A program made the translations under genes and the position numbers. Below the pieces are notes generated by a model, which worked only from the letters and a program-made list of their open reading frames with translations, had not been told where the DNA came from and made no database searches. DNA of 64,000 nt from Mycolicibacterium diernhoferi (GTDB lineage Bacteria; Actinomycetota; Actinomycetes; Mycobacteriales; Mycobacteriaceae). Position 1 is the first letter of the stretch; each line of letters starts with the position of its first letter. Shown here piece by piece: positions 44,915 through 61,712 of this stretch. The stretch covers positions 1,116,001-1,180,000 of the forward strand of contig NZ_CP080332.1 in NCBI RefSeq assembly GCF_019456655.1, read 5' to 3'.

Positions 44915-45988
44915 ATGGGCGTCCAAATCGACGTAACTGGGCTGAGTAAATCGTTCGGATCGTCGAAGATCTGGGAGGACGTCACACTGACGGTTCCCGA
45001 GGGTGAAGTCAGCGTGCTGCTGGGCCCGTCCGGTACCGGTAAGTCGGTGTTCCTGAAGTCGCTGATCGGCCTGCTGCGCCCGGAGCGTGGCTCAATCGTC
45101 ATCGACGGCACCAACATCCTGGAGTGCTCGGCCAAGGAGCTCTACGAGATCCGGACCCTGTTCGGGGTGCTGTTCCAGGACGGCGCGCTGTTCGGCTCGA
45201 TGAACATCTACGACAACACGGCCTTCCCGCTGCGCGAGCACACCAAGAAGTCCGAGTCCGAGATCCGCAACATCGTGATGGAAAAGCTCGAACTCGTCGG
45301 TATGCCCAACGACGGGCACAAGTTCCCCGGTGAGATCTCCGGCGGTATGCGCAAGCGCGCCGGCCTGGCCCGTGCCCTGGTGCTGGACCCGAAGATCATC
45401 CTCTGCGACGAGCCGGACTCCGGTCTGGACCCGGTGCGTACCGCCTACCTGTCCCAGCTGCTGATCGACATCAACGCCCAGATCGATGCGACGGTGCTGA
45501 TCGTGACGCACAACATCAACATCGCCCGGACCGTGCCGGACAACATCGGCATGCTGTTCCGCAAGAAGCTGGTCATGTTCGGTCCCCGCGAGGTGCTGCT
45601 CACCTCGGAGGAGCCGGTGGTCAAGCAGTTCCTCAACGGTCGCCGTATCGGCCCGATCGGCATGTCGGAGGAGAAGGACGAAGCCACCGCAGCCGCCGAG
45701 CAGGCCATGATGGAGGCCGGCCAGCACGACGGCGGTGTCGAGGAGATCGAGGGCGTGCCCCCGCAGCTGATGGCCACCCCCGGTATGCCCGAGCGCAAGG
45801 CCGTCGGGCGCCGTCAGGCACGGGTGCGCGAGATCCTGCACACCCTGCCCCCGGCCGCCCAGGAGGCGATCCGCGACGATCTGGAGGGCACGCACAAGTA
45901 CCAGGCGCATGAGCCCGGTCACATCGCGCGCTCGCACAGCCACGAGGACGACACCCCGACGACGTCCATCCCGGTCACCCAGGAGTAG
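44915..45988 (+). CDS. mkl: Mce transporter ATPase MceG (Mkl)
   Basis: ABC-type ATPase that energises Mce lipid importers. The 357-residue product from ATG 44915 (GGAAGGA upstream) has Walker A LLGPSGTGKSV (about 35-45), the signature EISGGMRKRAGLARAL (about 138-153), Walker B IILCDEPDSGLDP and switch His in VLIVTHNI. A C-terminal extension of about 110 residues rich in acidic and His residues is typical of mycobacterial MceG, where it stabilises the complex. The position matches Rv0655. An intrinsic terminator follows. Confidence 0.95.
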   Translation: MGVQIDVTGLSKSFGSSKIWEDVTLTVPEGEVSVLLGPSGTGKSVFLKSLIGLLRPERGSIVIDGTNILECSAKELYEIRTLFGVLFQDGALFGSMNIYDNTAFPLREHTKKSESEIRNIVMEKLELVGMPNDGHKFPGEISGGMRKRAGLARALVLDPKIILCDEPDSGLDPVRTAYLSQLLIDINAQIDATVLIVTHNINIARTVPDNIGMLFRKKLVMFGPREVLLTSEEPVVKQFLNGRRIGPIGMSEEKDEATAAAEQAMMEAGQHDGGVEEIEGVPPQLMATPGMPERKAVGRRQARVREILHTLPPAAQEAIRDDLEGTHKYQAHEPGHIARSHSHEDDTPTTSIPVTQE

Positions 45989-46000
45989 ACACAGGCCGCA

Positions 46001-46036
46001 AAAAGACCGCCCGGGCCCTCGGCCCGGGCGGTCTTT
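46001..46036 (+). terminator. Intrinsic terminator after mkl
   Basis: A near-perfect stem AAAAGACCGCCCGGGCC / GGCCCGGGCGGTCTTTT starts 12 bases after the mkl stop and ends in TTTT. Strong canonical shape. Confidence 0.9.
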
Positions 46037-50008
<3,972 letters not shown>

Positions 50009-50033
50009 TTCGCGGCTCCGCCGCGGGCGCTAA

Positions 50034-54029
<3,996 letters not shown>

Positions 54030-54038
54030 TTCGTCTCG

Positions 54039-54073
54039 GAAAAGGCCCCCGCTCTCGAGCGGGGGCCTTTTTC
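54039..54073 (+). terminator. Intrinsic terminator after rpoC
   Basis: AAAAGGCCCCCGCTC pairs with GAGCGGGGGCCTTTTT through a very short loop, starting 10 bases after the rpoC stop. The T-tract makes it a canonical terminator. Confidence 0.92.
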
Positions 54074-54084
54074 GTTCGCGAATT

Positions 54085-54315
54085 CCAGGCTGGGGCAGGG
54101 CGGGCCAACACGCTGTCCGCGTAGTCGGCGGCGGTGACCCCGATGATCATCCAGCCGAATTGGATCAACCGCTCCAGTCGCGGGATGTCGCATTCATAGG
54201 TCACATCACGGGACAGGTGGACGTTCGGGTGGACGGGCCTGTGTCGGGTGCGCAGCGCGTGCGACGTCAGCGCGCCCGTCGTCAACGCCTCGCTGCCCAC
54301 GAACGGTCCGTCCAT
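54085..54315 (-). pseudogene. Internally deleted DUF559-like gene remnant
   Basis: On the minus strand, ATG 54315 begins MDGPFVGSEALTTGALTSHA followed by LRTRHRPVHPNVHLSRDVT. This aligns with the start of the protein at 33419-34267 (IIGAEAVAEGLLTRAQLRHR, FRGVYLPKG). Directly after this the frame reads CDIPRLERLIQFGWMIIGVT and DSVLARPAPAW. That matches the last part of the family (RDVWTRGELQKLGWYVIHVI-type). The central ~170 residues are missing, so only the two ends remain fused in frame. The nuclease core motif is lost. Confidence 0.68.
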
Positions 54316-54464
54316 GCAAGAACTCTCGGGCCGTCGGCTATGGGAGACCTCTGCGGCGATCCGTGAGAAAGTCCGCCGGGAACGCACGTTCGAGAGTTCG
54401 GTTAGGCTCGTCGATCCACCGCGGAACAGTCACTCTGATCTACGAATGCTCGGAAAGGCCCACC

Positions 54465-55235
54465 ATGGCGCGCATCCTCATCACCGGGTCGGTCGGCGGT
54501 CTCGGCCTCGCAGCGGCGCAGGCCCTCATCGCGGACGGACACGACGTGTTCGGTCACGCGCGCAGTGCACAGCGTGCGGCCGATCTGGAGGCAGCCGGGC
54601 ACCGGATGGCCGGGGTGGTGGTGGGGGACCTGAGTACCCGGGCAGGGGTGGAATCTGTTGCCGCCCAAGCTAATGAGGCCGGGCGCATGGACGCGGTCAT
54701 CCACAATGCGGGGATCTATCTGGACCCCGAAAGAATCGCCACTCCGGAGGGGCATTGCAGGGTCTTCGCGACCAATGTCCTTGCCCCCTATCTCCTCACC
54801 GCGCTGATGCACCGGCCGGAACGGCTGATCTACATCAGTAGTGACATGGCGGCCCAAGGTGTCGAGTCGCTTGCCGACATCGACTGGACGCAGCGCCGGT
54901 GGGATGGCGTGCAGGCCTACTGCGACAGCAAGTTGCAGGTCGCGGCGCTGGCGCTGGGTGTCGCGCGGCGGTGGCCGTCGGTCTACAGCAACGCCGTGGA
55001 CCCGGGGTGGGTGCCGACGCGCATGGGAGGTCCCGAGGCGTCGGACGACCTGTCCCTCGGGCACGTCACCCAGGCCTGGTTGGCCGGCGGCACCGGCGAG
55101 GATGTGCGGATCAGTGGAAAGTTCCTCTACCACCAGGCCGTTGTTCCTACCGCGGCCGCCGTGTCCGACGCCGAGTTTCAGGACGCGCTACTGACTGAAC
55201 TGGAAACGCTCACCGGTGTGGGGTTGGCGCCCTGA
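54465..55235 (+). CDS. Short-chain dehydrogenase/reductase (SDR)
   Basis: A 256-residue SDR from ATG 54465. The dinucleotide-binding ILITGSVGGLGLAAAQAL lies at the N-terminus, followed by VIHNAGIYL (about 85-93), LIYISSDM (catalytic Ser region) and YCDSK (Tyr-x-x-x-Lys, about 151-155). The N-terminal glycine pattern and H-A-R after the second strand suggest NADP(H). Substrate unknown. It lies upstream of the thiolase operon with its own transcription unit. Confidence 0.88.
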   Translation: MARILITGSVGGLGLAAAQALIADGHDVFGHARSAQRAADLEAAGHRMAGVVVGDLSTRAGVESVAAQANEAGRMDAVIHNAGIYLDPERIATPEGHCRVFATNVLAPYLLTALMHRPERLIYISSDMAAQGVESLADIDWTQRRWDGVQAYCDSKLQVAALALGVARRWPSVYSNAVDPGWVPTRMGGPEASDDLSLGHVTQAWLAGGTGEDVRISGKFLYHQAVVPTAAAVSDAEFQDALLTELETLTGVGLAP

Positions 55236-55288
55236 GGGCTCATGGGTCGGGGAGTCTTGACTGAGCGGGAGAGCGCTCTCGTTCGCTC

Positions 55289-55340
55289 TTGACTATGACG
55301 CAGACCGCAGTTAACTTCTTACATACCAACCGGTCCGTTT
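55289..55340 (+). promoter_or_regulatory. Promoter and palindromic operator of the thiolase operon
   Basis: TTGACT (55289-55294) and TAACTT (55312-55317) with 17-base spacing form a good promoter. ACATACCAACCGGTCCGTTT lies at 55321-55340, covering the expected start of transcription. The last element matches sites at 60412-60431 and 60531-60550. Its dyad and start-site position are typical of TetR-family repression. Confidence 0.65.
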
Positions 55341-55407
55341 CCTAGTCCCGGTCGTCCGGCCCGCGACCTGCGGCGCCCCGCCGCCACCTGAAAGGTGTTG
55401 CTCACCG

Positions 55408-56601
55408 ATGGAATCCGCCGTGATCATCGAAGCTGTTCGCTCTCCGATGGGGCGCGCCCGGCCCGACGGCGCCCTCGCCGACCTGCACCCGGTGCAGCTT
55501 CTCTCGCAGGTGCTCACCGGTCTGGTGGACCGCGCCGGCATCGATCCCGGCCTGGTGGACGACGTCATCGTCGGTTGTGTGAGCCAGTCCTCGGAGCAGT
55601 CCGGCACGGTCGGGCGGATGGCCTGGCTGGCCGCCGGGTACCCCGAACATGTCCCTTCGGTGACCGTCGAGCGCAAATGCGGCTCCGGTCAGCAGGCCAT
55701 CCAGTTCGCCATCCAGGGTGTGATGGCCGGGCAGTACGACCTGGTGATCGCGGCCGGCGTCGAGTCGATGAGCCGGGTGCCGATGGGCTCCAACCGGCAG
55801 GGCGCCGACATCTTCGGGCCGGGAGTCAACGAACGCTACGCACCCGGGCTGATCCCGCAGGGCGTCGCCGCCGAACTCATCGCCACCAAGTGGGGTCTGA
55901 CCCGTGATGACTTGGACGCCTTTGCCGTCCGTTCACACAGGCAGGCCGCGGCGGCCGTGGCGGCCGGGCAGTTCGACCGCGAGATCGTGTCGGTGACGCG
56001 CCCCGACGGGGTGGTTGTCGAGCGCGACGAGACCATCCGGCCCGGTACGACCGCGGAGAAGATCGGCACGCTGGCCACCGTGTTCCGCACCGACGAGTAT
56101 GAGGCGCGCTTCGAGGGGACGCAGTGGGCCACCACGGCGGCCAACTCCTCACAGCTCACCGACGGAGCTTCGGCGGTGCTGATCGCCTCCGACCGGATGG
56201 CAGAGAAGCTCGGGCTCCGGCCACGTGCCGCGGTGCGCGGCATGTATGCCTGTGGCGACGACCCGCTGATGATGCTGACCGCGCCCATCCCGGCCACCCG
56301 AAAGCTGCTGGAGCGCACCGGATTGAGCGTAGACGACATCGACCACTTCGAGGTCAACGAGGCGTTCGCCTCGGTACCGCTGGCCTGGCTGCGTGAACTC
56401 GGCGCCGACCCAGACCGCCTCAATCCGCGGGGCGGGGCGATCGCTCTCGGGCACCCGCTCGGCGCCACCGGCTGCCGGCTGTTCACCAGCATGCTGCATG
56501 CCCTCGAGGACACCGGGGGACGGCTCGGGTTGCAGACCGTGTGTGAAGCCGGCGGTATGGCGAACGCCTTGATCCTCGAGCGCATGGACGCCACGAACTA
56601 G
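55408..56601 (+). CDS. Thiolase (acetyl-CoA C-acyltransferase)
   Basis: Condensing or degradative thiolase of 397 residues. Catalytic Cys is C91 ([10 protein letters not shown]), the active-site His is H349 ([10 protein letters not shown]), [11 protein letters not shown] supplies the Asn, and the second Cys is C379 in CEAGGMANA (usually CxGGG). The single change CEGGG to CEAGG is tolerated in related proteins. It heads a five-gene operon with ribBA, a PPOX protein, enoyl-CoA hydratase and a carboxymuconolactone decarboxylase. A role in beta-oxidation-like degradation of an unusual acid is inferred. Confidence 0.92.
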   Translation: MESAVIIEAVRSPMGRARPDGALADLHPVQLLSQVLTGLVDRAGIDPGLVDDVIVGCVSQSSEQSGTVGRMAWLAAGYPEHVPSVTVERKCGSGQQAIQFAIQGVMAGQYDLVIAAGVESMSRVPMGSNRQGADIFGPGVNERYAPGLIPQGVAAELIATKWGLTRDDLDAFAVRSHRQAAAAVAAGQFDREIVSVTRPDGVVVERDETIRPGTTAEKIGTLATVFRTDEYEARFEGTQWATTAANSSQLTDGASAVLIASDRMAEKLGLRPRAAVRGMYACGDDPLMMLTAPIPATRKLLERTGLSVDDIDHFEVNEAFASVPLAWLRELGADPDRLNPRGGAIALGHPLGATGCRLFTSMLHALEDTGGRLGLQTVCEAGGMANALILERMDATN

Positions 56602-56639
56602 GCATTCAGCGGTCGCCGGCCGAGACAGGGGAGAACACC

Positions 56640-57911
56640 ATGCAGGACACCGTGCGACTCGACGAGGTCGAGCGGGCGATCAGCGACATCGCGGCGGGAA
56701 AACCTGTCGTAGTGGTGGACGATGCGTCGCGCGAGAACGAGGGTGACATCATCTTCGCTGCCCAGTCCGCAACCCCGGAGCTGATGGCGTTCACCGTGCG
56801 CCATTCCAGTGGTGTGATCTGCGTGCCGATGCCCGACGAGGTCGCCGACTTGTTGCTGCTACCGCCGATGACGACGGTGAACCAGGACCCCAAGAGCACC
56901 GCGTTCACCGTGTCGGTGGACGCCGCTGCCGGTGTGACAACCGGTATTTCGGCCGCCGACCGGGCGGTGACGGCGCGACTGCTGGCTGATCCGCAGACCA
57001 CGGCGAATCAACTCACCAGGCCGGGGCACATGTTCCCGCTGCGGGCCCGCGAGGGTGGCGTGCTGGTGCGCCGCGGTCACACCGAGGCAGCCGTGGACCT
57101 GGTGCGGGCGGCCGGTCTGCATCCGGTCGGCATCCTGGTTGAGATCGTCAACGACGACGGCACCATGAAGCGGGGTCTGCAGTTGCGTGACTTCGCCGAC
57201 AAGCACGGCCTCGCCATGATCTCGATCGAGCAACTGGTGCAGTACCGCGTGCGCAATGAGCGGTTGATCGAGCGCGGTGCGCAGACCAAGCTGCCGACCT
57301 CGGTAGGCGACTTCACCGCAGTGGGTTACCGCTCCCTGGTGGACGGCAACGACCATGTGGCTTTGGTGATGGGCGACATCAGCACCGAAGAGCCGGTGCT
57401 GGTGCGGGCGCACTCGGAGTGCCTGACCGGAGATGTCTTCGGTTCGAAGCGCTGCGACTGTGGCCCTCAGCTCGACGAGTCCCTGCGCCGTATCGCCGAA
57501 TTGGGCCGTGGAGTCGTGATCTATCTACGTGGTCACGAGGGCCGGGGAATCGGATTGCAGGCGAAGCTGTCTGCATATGCGTTGCAGGACAACGGCCGCG
57601 ATACGGTGGATGCGAATCTGGAACTCGGATTCCCTGCTGATGCGCGGGAGTACAGCGCCGCGGCGGCCATCATCGCTGACCTGGGTGTCCAGTCGGTGTG
57701 GTTGTTGACCAACAATCCCGACAAGATCGAGGGACTTGCGGCCGGAGGTGTCGAGATCGCGGGGCGGGTCCCGCTCTGCGTCCCACCGAATGTGCACAAC
57801 ATCGGCTATCTGGCCGAGAAACGGGACCGGATGGGCCATGACCTGCCCGGCCTGGATGTGCGCGAACGAACCTACCGGCCGACCCGGCAGTTGCGGCTGG
57901 CCAGGTCCTGA
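56640..57911 (+). CDS. ribBA: Bifunctional DHBP synthase / GTP cyclohydrolase II
   Basis: Makes both committed riboflavin precursors. The 423-residue product has an N-terminal 3,4-dihydroxy-2-butanone-4-phosphate synthase domain with [10 protein letters not shown] (about 27-36), [10 protein letters not shown] and [15 protein letters not shown]. The C-terminal GTP cyclohydrolase II has zinc ligands C261, C272 and C274 ([15 protein letters not shown]), [10 protein letters not shown] and [12 protein letters not shown]. The first domain reads RHSSGVICV where many have RHTSG. Riboflavin genes are not usual neighbours of a thiolase; supply of FMN, or of the shared precursor for F420, to the surrounding enzymes is inferred. 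Confidence 0.93.
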   Translation: MQDTVRLDEVERAISDIAAGKPVVVVDDASRENEGDIIFAAQSATPELMAFTVRHSSGVICVPMPDEVADLLLLPPMTTVNQDPKSTAFTVSVDAAAGVTTGISAADRAVTARLLADPQTTANQLTRPGHMFPLRAREGGVLVRRGHTEAAVDLVRAAGLHPVGILVEIVNDDGTMKRGLQLRDFADKHGLAMISIEQLVQYRVRNERLIERGAQTKLPTSVGDFTAVGYRSLVDGNDHVALVMGDISTEEPVLVRAHSECLTGDVFGSKRCDCGPQLDESLRRIAELGRGVVIYLRGHEGRGIGLQAKLSAYALQDNGRDTVDANLELGFPADAREYSAAAAIIADLGVQSVWLLTNNPDKIEGLAAGGVEIAGRVPLCVPPNVHNIGYLAEKRDRMGHDLPGLDVRERTYRPTRQLRLARS

Positions 57912-57971
57912 AGGCATTTCGCCGGCCCGCGGGCCTGGTCCTGACGACGTTTCGAGTGATGGAGGAACTCC

Positions 57972-58475
57972 TTGGCCACGATGACCGAGGTCGAGCGGAT
58001 GGTGTTTCTGGCCGAGGCTCGGATGGCGTTCATCGCAGTGGAGTGGGGCGACCGCGCTCCGCTGAGCATGCCCGTCTGGTACGAATACGAACCCGGCGGG
58101 GATGTGCTGTTGTGGGCGTACGCCGACTCGCTGAAGAGCCGGCTGGTGCGGGCTGCCCGACGGTTCTCCCTGACATCGCAGCAAGTCGATCTGCCGTACC
58201 GGTACGTCACGGTGCAGGGCCCGGTCACGACGGTCCAACCGGCCCAACGCGAATGGGTGGAAGCCCTGGCCGTGCGCTATCTCGGCACGGAGCGGGGCAA
58301 GGCGCACATCGCGGACGTCTTCGAGCCGGGGTCACTGGCGATCCGGATGCGCCCGGAACGCTGGTTCAGCGGCGCCTTTCTCTATACGGGTGTGGACGAG
58401 TCAGTTAGAAGCGGAGCCGACGGTGTCGTCGCCTCACATCTTTGGCAGCAGAGTGAAAGGAACTCTGTGAAATGA
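57972..58475 (+). CDS. Pyridoxamine 5'-phosphate oxidase-like (PPOX-class) protein
   Basis: A split-barrel flavin- or F420-binding protein of about 167 residues. ARMAFIAVEWGDRAPLSMPV, KSRLVRAARRFSLTSQQ and YRYVTVQGPVTTVQPAQREW are characteristic. TTG 57972 follows GGAGGA; ATG 57981 is an alternative. The last codons overlap the enoyl-CoA hydratase start by 4 bases, so the pair is coupled. Which cofactor it binds cannot be decided from sequence. Confidence 0.8.
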   Translation: MATMTEVERMVFLAEARMAFIAVEWGDRAPLSMPVWYEYEPGGDVLLWAYADSLKSRLVRAARRFSLTSQQVDLPYRYVTVQGPVTTVQPAQREWVEALAVRYLGTERGKAHIADVFEPGSLAIRMRPERWFSGAFLYTGVDESVRSGADGVVASHLWQQSERNSVK

Positions 58476-59239
58476 ACACGCTGGTCCCATATACGGTCGA
58501 GGGCGCGGTGGCACGGTTCACCCTGGACTCGCCGGGTAATCGCAATGCGCTGTCGACCACCCTGATCGACGAACTGCACCGCGGTCTGGACGACGTGCTG
58601 GGAAATCCCGGACTGCGTGCGGTGGTGCTCGGCCACAGCGGTGGAACCTTCTGCGCAGGAGTCGATCTCGCCCAGGTGTCGAGCGGTCGCTCGGAGGCTG
58701 ACGGTGATGGTCACATGGACGGCTTCGTGAAGATGCTGCGGCGGATCCTGGAACTTCCGGTTCCGGTCATCGCGGCCATCGATGGTCACGTCCGGGCCGG
58801 CGGGCTCGGTCTGACAGCTGCCTGTGATATCGCGGTGGCCGGACCCGCGAGCACCTTCGCGTTGACCGAGGTCCGCATCGGCGTCGGGCCGGCGATCATT
58901 TCCATGACGCTGCTCCCGAAGATGAAACCACGCGCAGCGGACCGCTACTTCCTCACCGGTGAGAAGTTCGGCGCCCAAGAGGCCGCGGATATGGGTTTGG
59001 TGACCATTGCCAGCGACGACGTCGAGTCGACGGTATCGGAGTTGACCGCGGCCATTGCGTTGGGCTCTCCGCAGGGCCTGCGGGCGTCGAAGGCATTGAC
59101 CACCGAGCCGATCTTGGAGATATTCGACCGGAAGGCGGACCGCTTGGCCCGTGGCGCGGCTCGGCTGTTCGTCTCCGAGGAGGCACAAGAGGGCATCGCC
59201 GCGTTCCGCGAACGACGACAGCCGAACTGGATCCAGTAG
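58472..59239 (+). CDS. Enoyl-CoA hydratase/isomerase family protein
   Basis: Crotonase-fold protein of 255 residues. The first oxyanion segment is HSGGTFCAGVDLAQVS (about 55-70) and the second is AIDGHVRAGGLGLTAACDIA (about 105-124). The usual catalytic Glu position reads LTEVRIGVGPAI. The active-site acids of classical hydratases are not clearly both present, so isomerase or hydrolase activity is possible. Coupled to the PPOX gene and part of the thiolase operon. Confidence 0.87.
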   Translation: MNTLVPYTVEGAVARFTLDSPGNRNALSTTLIDELHRGLDDVLGNPGLRAVVLGHSGGTFCAGVDLAQVSSGRSEADGDGHMDGFVKMLRRILELPVPVIAAIDGHVRAGGLGLTAACDIAVAGPASTFALTEVRIGVGPAIISMTLLPKMKPRAADRYFLTGEKFGAQEAADMGLVTIASDDVESTVSELTAAIALGSPQGLRASKALTTEPILEIFDRKADRLARGAARLFVSEEAQEGIAAFRERRQPNWIQ

Positions 59240-59252
59240 AAAGCACACCGAT

Positions 59253-59810
59253 ATGCCCCGTATCGAGCCCGTCCGGGAACCCAATGAAGATCAGCGCCAG
59301 GCGCTTTCGAAAACCCTGCAGGCCCCGGACGGCACTCCGGTCAACGTCTTCGCCACGCTGGCGCATCAACCGCAGCTGATGCGGCGCGTCAACGCGCTCG
59401 GCGGCTACTTCATGGTGCACGGATCAATCCCGCTGCGTGAGCGCGAACTCGTGATCCTGCGCGTGGCCGGGACATGCAACAGTGCCTATGAGGAGGGCCA
59501 GCACCGCTGGATCGCCGGCGAGAAGGCGGGCCTGTCCGGGGCCGAGATCGAGGCAGCCTTGGATCCTGGCGCACCGCACAGCTGGTCGGCTGAGGATCTG
59601 CGGCTCTTGATGTTTGTCGACGAACTGCTGGCGACGGGCGCGGTGAGCGATGCCACCTGGGCGAGCCTGCAGTCTTGGGGCGACATCGCGCGCACCGAAC
59701 TTCTGGTCCTGATCGGCTTCTATCAGATGCTGGCGCTCGTCATCAAAGGCATTGGCGTGGAGTTGGACCCGTCGGTGGCCCGATTGTTGGATCCGGCACC
59801 CGGGGACTGA
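59253..59810 (+). CDS. Carboxymuconolactone decarboxylase family protein
   Basis: AhpD-like/CMD-fold protein of 185 residues from ATG 59253. The signature region is ELVILRVAGTCNSAYEEGQH (about 65-84), with Cys, Glu and His in the family spacing. Family members are decarboxylases, hydroperoxide-reducing CxxC proteins or ring-opening enzymes; the single Cys here argues against AhpD activity. It ends the thiolase operon. A role in ring or keto-acid catabolism is inferred. Confidence 0.85.
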   Translation: MPRIEPVREPNEDQRQALSKTLQAPDGTPVNVFATLAHQPQLMRRVNALGGYFMVHGSIPLRERELVILRVAGTCNSAYEEGQHRWIAGEKAGLSGAEIEAALDPGAPHSWSAEDLRLLMFVDELLATGAVSDATWASLQSWGDIARTELLVLIGFYQMLALVIKGIGVELDPSVARLLDPAPGD

Positions 59811-59859
59811 TCACGCAGTGGGCCGACCTCGCCCGGAGGCGAGGCCGGCCCCGCTCGGG

Positions 59860-60321
59860 CTATTTACCGGAGAGCACCAGCGAGATGGTGTCGGCGACGC
59901 AGGCCGGCTTGGACTCGCCGTCGATCTCGATGGTGTACCGGGTGATCACCTGGGTGCCCGCCGGAACGTCGTTGACCTCGGCGATCACGGCGCGGGCGCG
60001 GATGCGCGAACCCACCCGCACCGGGTTGGGGAACCGGACCTTGTTGAGCCCGTAGTTGAGCCGCGCCTGGGGGGTGTCGATGCTGAAGATCTGGCTACCG
60101 AGCCAGGACGTCAGGGACAGGGTCAGGAACCCGTGCGCGATGGTTTCGCCGAACGGGCCCTCGTTGCGGGAGCGCTCGACGTCGACGTGGATCCACTGGT
60201 CGTCACCGGCGACCTCGGCGAAGGCGTTCACCCGCTGCTGATCGATCTGCACCCAGTCGGTGACGCCGAGGTCTTCTCCGACTGCGGCTGTGATCTCGTC
60301 GATCGAATGGAAGGTCTTCAT
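59860..60321 (-). CDS. MaoC-family (R)-specific enoyl-CoA hydratase
   Basis: Single hot-dog-fold hydratase of 153 residues from ATG 60321. Catalytic Asp and His lie in FAEVAGDDQWIHVDVERS (about 33-50), followed by GPFGETIAHGFLTLSLTSWL. These match (R)-hydratase and HtdZ-type enzymes. It is convergent with the thiolase operon and divergent from the LLM-fgd genes. An upstream minus-strand palindrome matches the thiolase operator. Confidence 0.9.
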   Translation of the reverse strand: MKTFHSIDEITAAVGEDLGVTDWVQIDQQRVNAFAEVAGDDQWIHVDVERSRNEGPFGETIAHGFLTLSLTSWLGSQIFSIDTPQARLNYGLNKVRFPNPVRVGSRIRARAVIAEVNDVPAGTQVITRYTIEIDGESKPACVADTISLVLSGK

Positions 60322-60411
60322 GGCAGGTGGGCGCCTCTCGTCTCTGCTCTGATGCGGGGGAGCCGCCCGGGCCCGGCCGGCGGTCTGCGCTCGGGGCCCA
60401 GGGGCTGCGCC

Positions 60412-60431
60412 CAAAGTACCAATCGGTATGT
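60412..60431 (-). promoter_or_regulatory. Operator-like site upstream of maoC
   Basis: On the minus strand the sequence reads ACATACCGATTGGTACTTTG (60431-60412). It matches the thiolase and LLM sites in the first eight bases and in the GGT centre. It lies about 90 bases upstream of the maoC ATG. No clear -35/-10 pair was found beside it. Confidence 0.55.
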
Positions 60432-60494
60432 GGCCTCCGCATCGTCGGCTCACCGGACGTGTCGACGTGTGGTTCCCCAGAGTTGCGCAGACTC

Positions 60495-60550
60495 TTTACC
60501 TTTCGAGCGGTGGCACGTAGCATGCGTCTTACATACCGACCGGTCGGAAG
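60495..60550 (+). promoter_or_regulatory. Promoter and palindromic operator of the LLM-fgd genes
   Basis: TTTACC (60495-60500) and TAGCAT (60518-60523), 17 bases apart, precede ACATACCGACCGGTCGGAAG at 60531-60550. The CCGACCGGTCGG core is a perfect palindrome. As at the thiolase promoter, the site begins a few bases after the -10 element, so a bound protein would block initiation. Confidence 0.65.
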
Positions 60551-60589
60551 AAAGCCGGTTGTCGAGTTCCGAGTGAGGAGTTGGTTGAG

Positions 60590-61702
60590 ATGCATGTGGG
60601 TTTGAACCTGAATATCCAGAATCTGGGGAACGCCAGTCCCGACCGGGAGGTCATGAAGGGCGAACTGCGGTACGCCCAGTTGGCGGAGAAGGTGGGTTTC
60701 GACTCGCTGTGGATGCCGGAGCATCACTTCACCGATTACATGTTGACCCCGAATGTGCCGCAGTTGTTGGCCTGGATTGCCGGGCAGACGGAGACGTTGC
60801 GGCTGGGCACTGCCGTCAGTGTGTTGCCGTGGCAGGATCCGATCCGTACGGCGGAAAGCTTTGTGGTGCTGGACAACCTGAGTCAGGGTCGGGCGATGCT
60901 CGGTCTGGGGCGTGGGTTGGGCCGGGTGGAGTTCGATGCGTTCCGGTTGCAGATGGGTGAGTCGCGGCGTCGGTTCGTGGAGTACTCGGAGGCGATTCTG
61001 CATGCCTTGGAGACCGGGGTGATGGAGTACGACGGGGAGTTGTACAAGCAGCCGCGGTGTGAGATTCGTCCGGAGCCGTATGCGTCGGTGCGGGGGCGGA
61101 CGTTCGCCTCGGCGGTGTCGCCGGAGTCGATGGACATCATGGCCCGGTTGGGTGTGGGTCTGATGGTGATTGCGCAGAAGCCGTGGCCGACGGTGCAGGC
61201 GGATCTGGACACCTATCGGGCGCGGTACAACGAGTTGCGTGGTGAGGAGCCGCCCAAGCCGTTGATCAACGTGTACGTCGGCGTGGGTGAGACCGAAGCG
61301 GCCGCGCAGGAGATGCGGGACAAGTACCTGAAGGGCTACGCGCTGTCGACGGTGAAGCATTACGAGTTCGACAATGTCGGGTTCGAGAAGATCGAAGGCT
61401 ACGAGTACTACGGCAACCTGGCCCGCAACATCGAGAAGCACGGTGTCGACGGTTTCGCGAACTTCCTGGCCGATCTGCAGGTGTGGGGTACACCGGATCA
61501 GGTCGCCGAGAAGCTGATGTCGTATGTGGACCGCATCGATGCCGGCGGTATCGCGATCGTCCCGTCCTACGGCGGGATGTCGCGTGAGGTGGCGGACAAG
61601 AACTTCGACCTGATCACCGAGCACGTGCTGCCGGTGCTGAAGGCCAAGGACGTGGGCGGCGACCTGGGTGTCCAATACGGCGTCAACGCCGCCGCGGTCT
61701 GA
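60590..61702 (+). CDS. LLM-class flavin-dependent oxidoreductase
   Basis: Luciferase-like (beta/alpha)8 oxidoreductase using FMN or F420, 370 residues from ATG 60590 (GAGGAG nine bases upstream; TTG 60581 also possible). [10 protein letters not shown] (about 39-48) resembles the bacterial luciferase alpha signature. [18 protein letters not shown] and [19 protein letters not shown] are typical. It is followed after 10 bases by fgd, so both are probably cotranscribed. Substrate unknown; the context suggests monooxygenation or hydride transfer in an acyl-CoA-linked pathway. Confidence 0.87.
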   Translation: MHVGLNLNIQNLGNASPDREVMKGELRYAQLAEKVGFDSLWMPEHHFTDYMLTPNVPQLLAWIAGQTETLRLGTAVSVLPWQDPIRTAESFVVLDNLSQGRAMLGLGRGLGRVEFDAFRLQMGESRRRFVEYSEAILHALETGVMEYDGELYKQPRCEIRPEPYASVRGRTFASAVSPESMDIMARLGVGLMVIAQKPWPTVQADLDTYRARYNELRGEEPPKPLINVYVGVGETEAAAQEMRDKYLKGYALSTVKHYEFDNVGFEKIEGYEYYGNLARNIEKHGVDGFANFLADLQVWGTPDQVAEKLMSYVDRIDAGGIAIVPSYGGMSREVADKNFDLITEHVLPVLKAKDVGGDLGVQYGVNAAAV

Positions 61703-61712
61703 GCGGGCTGCC

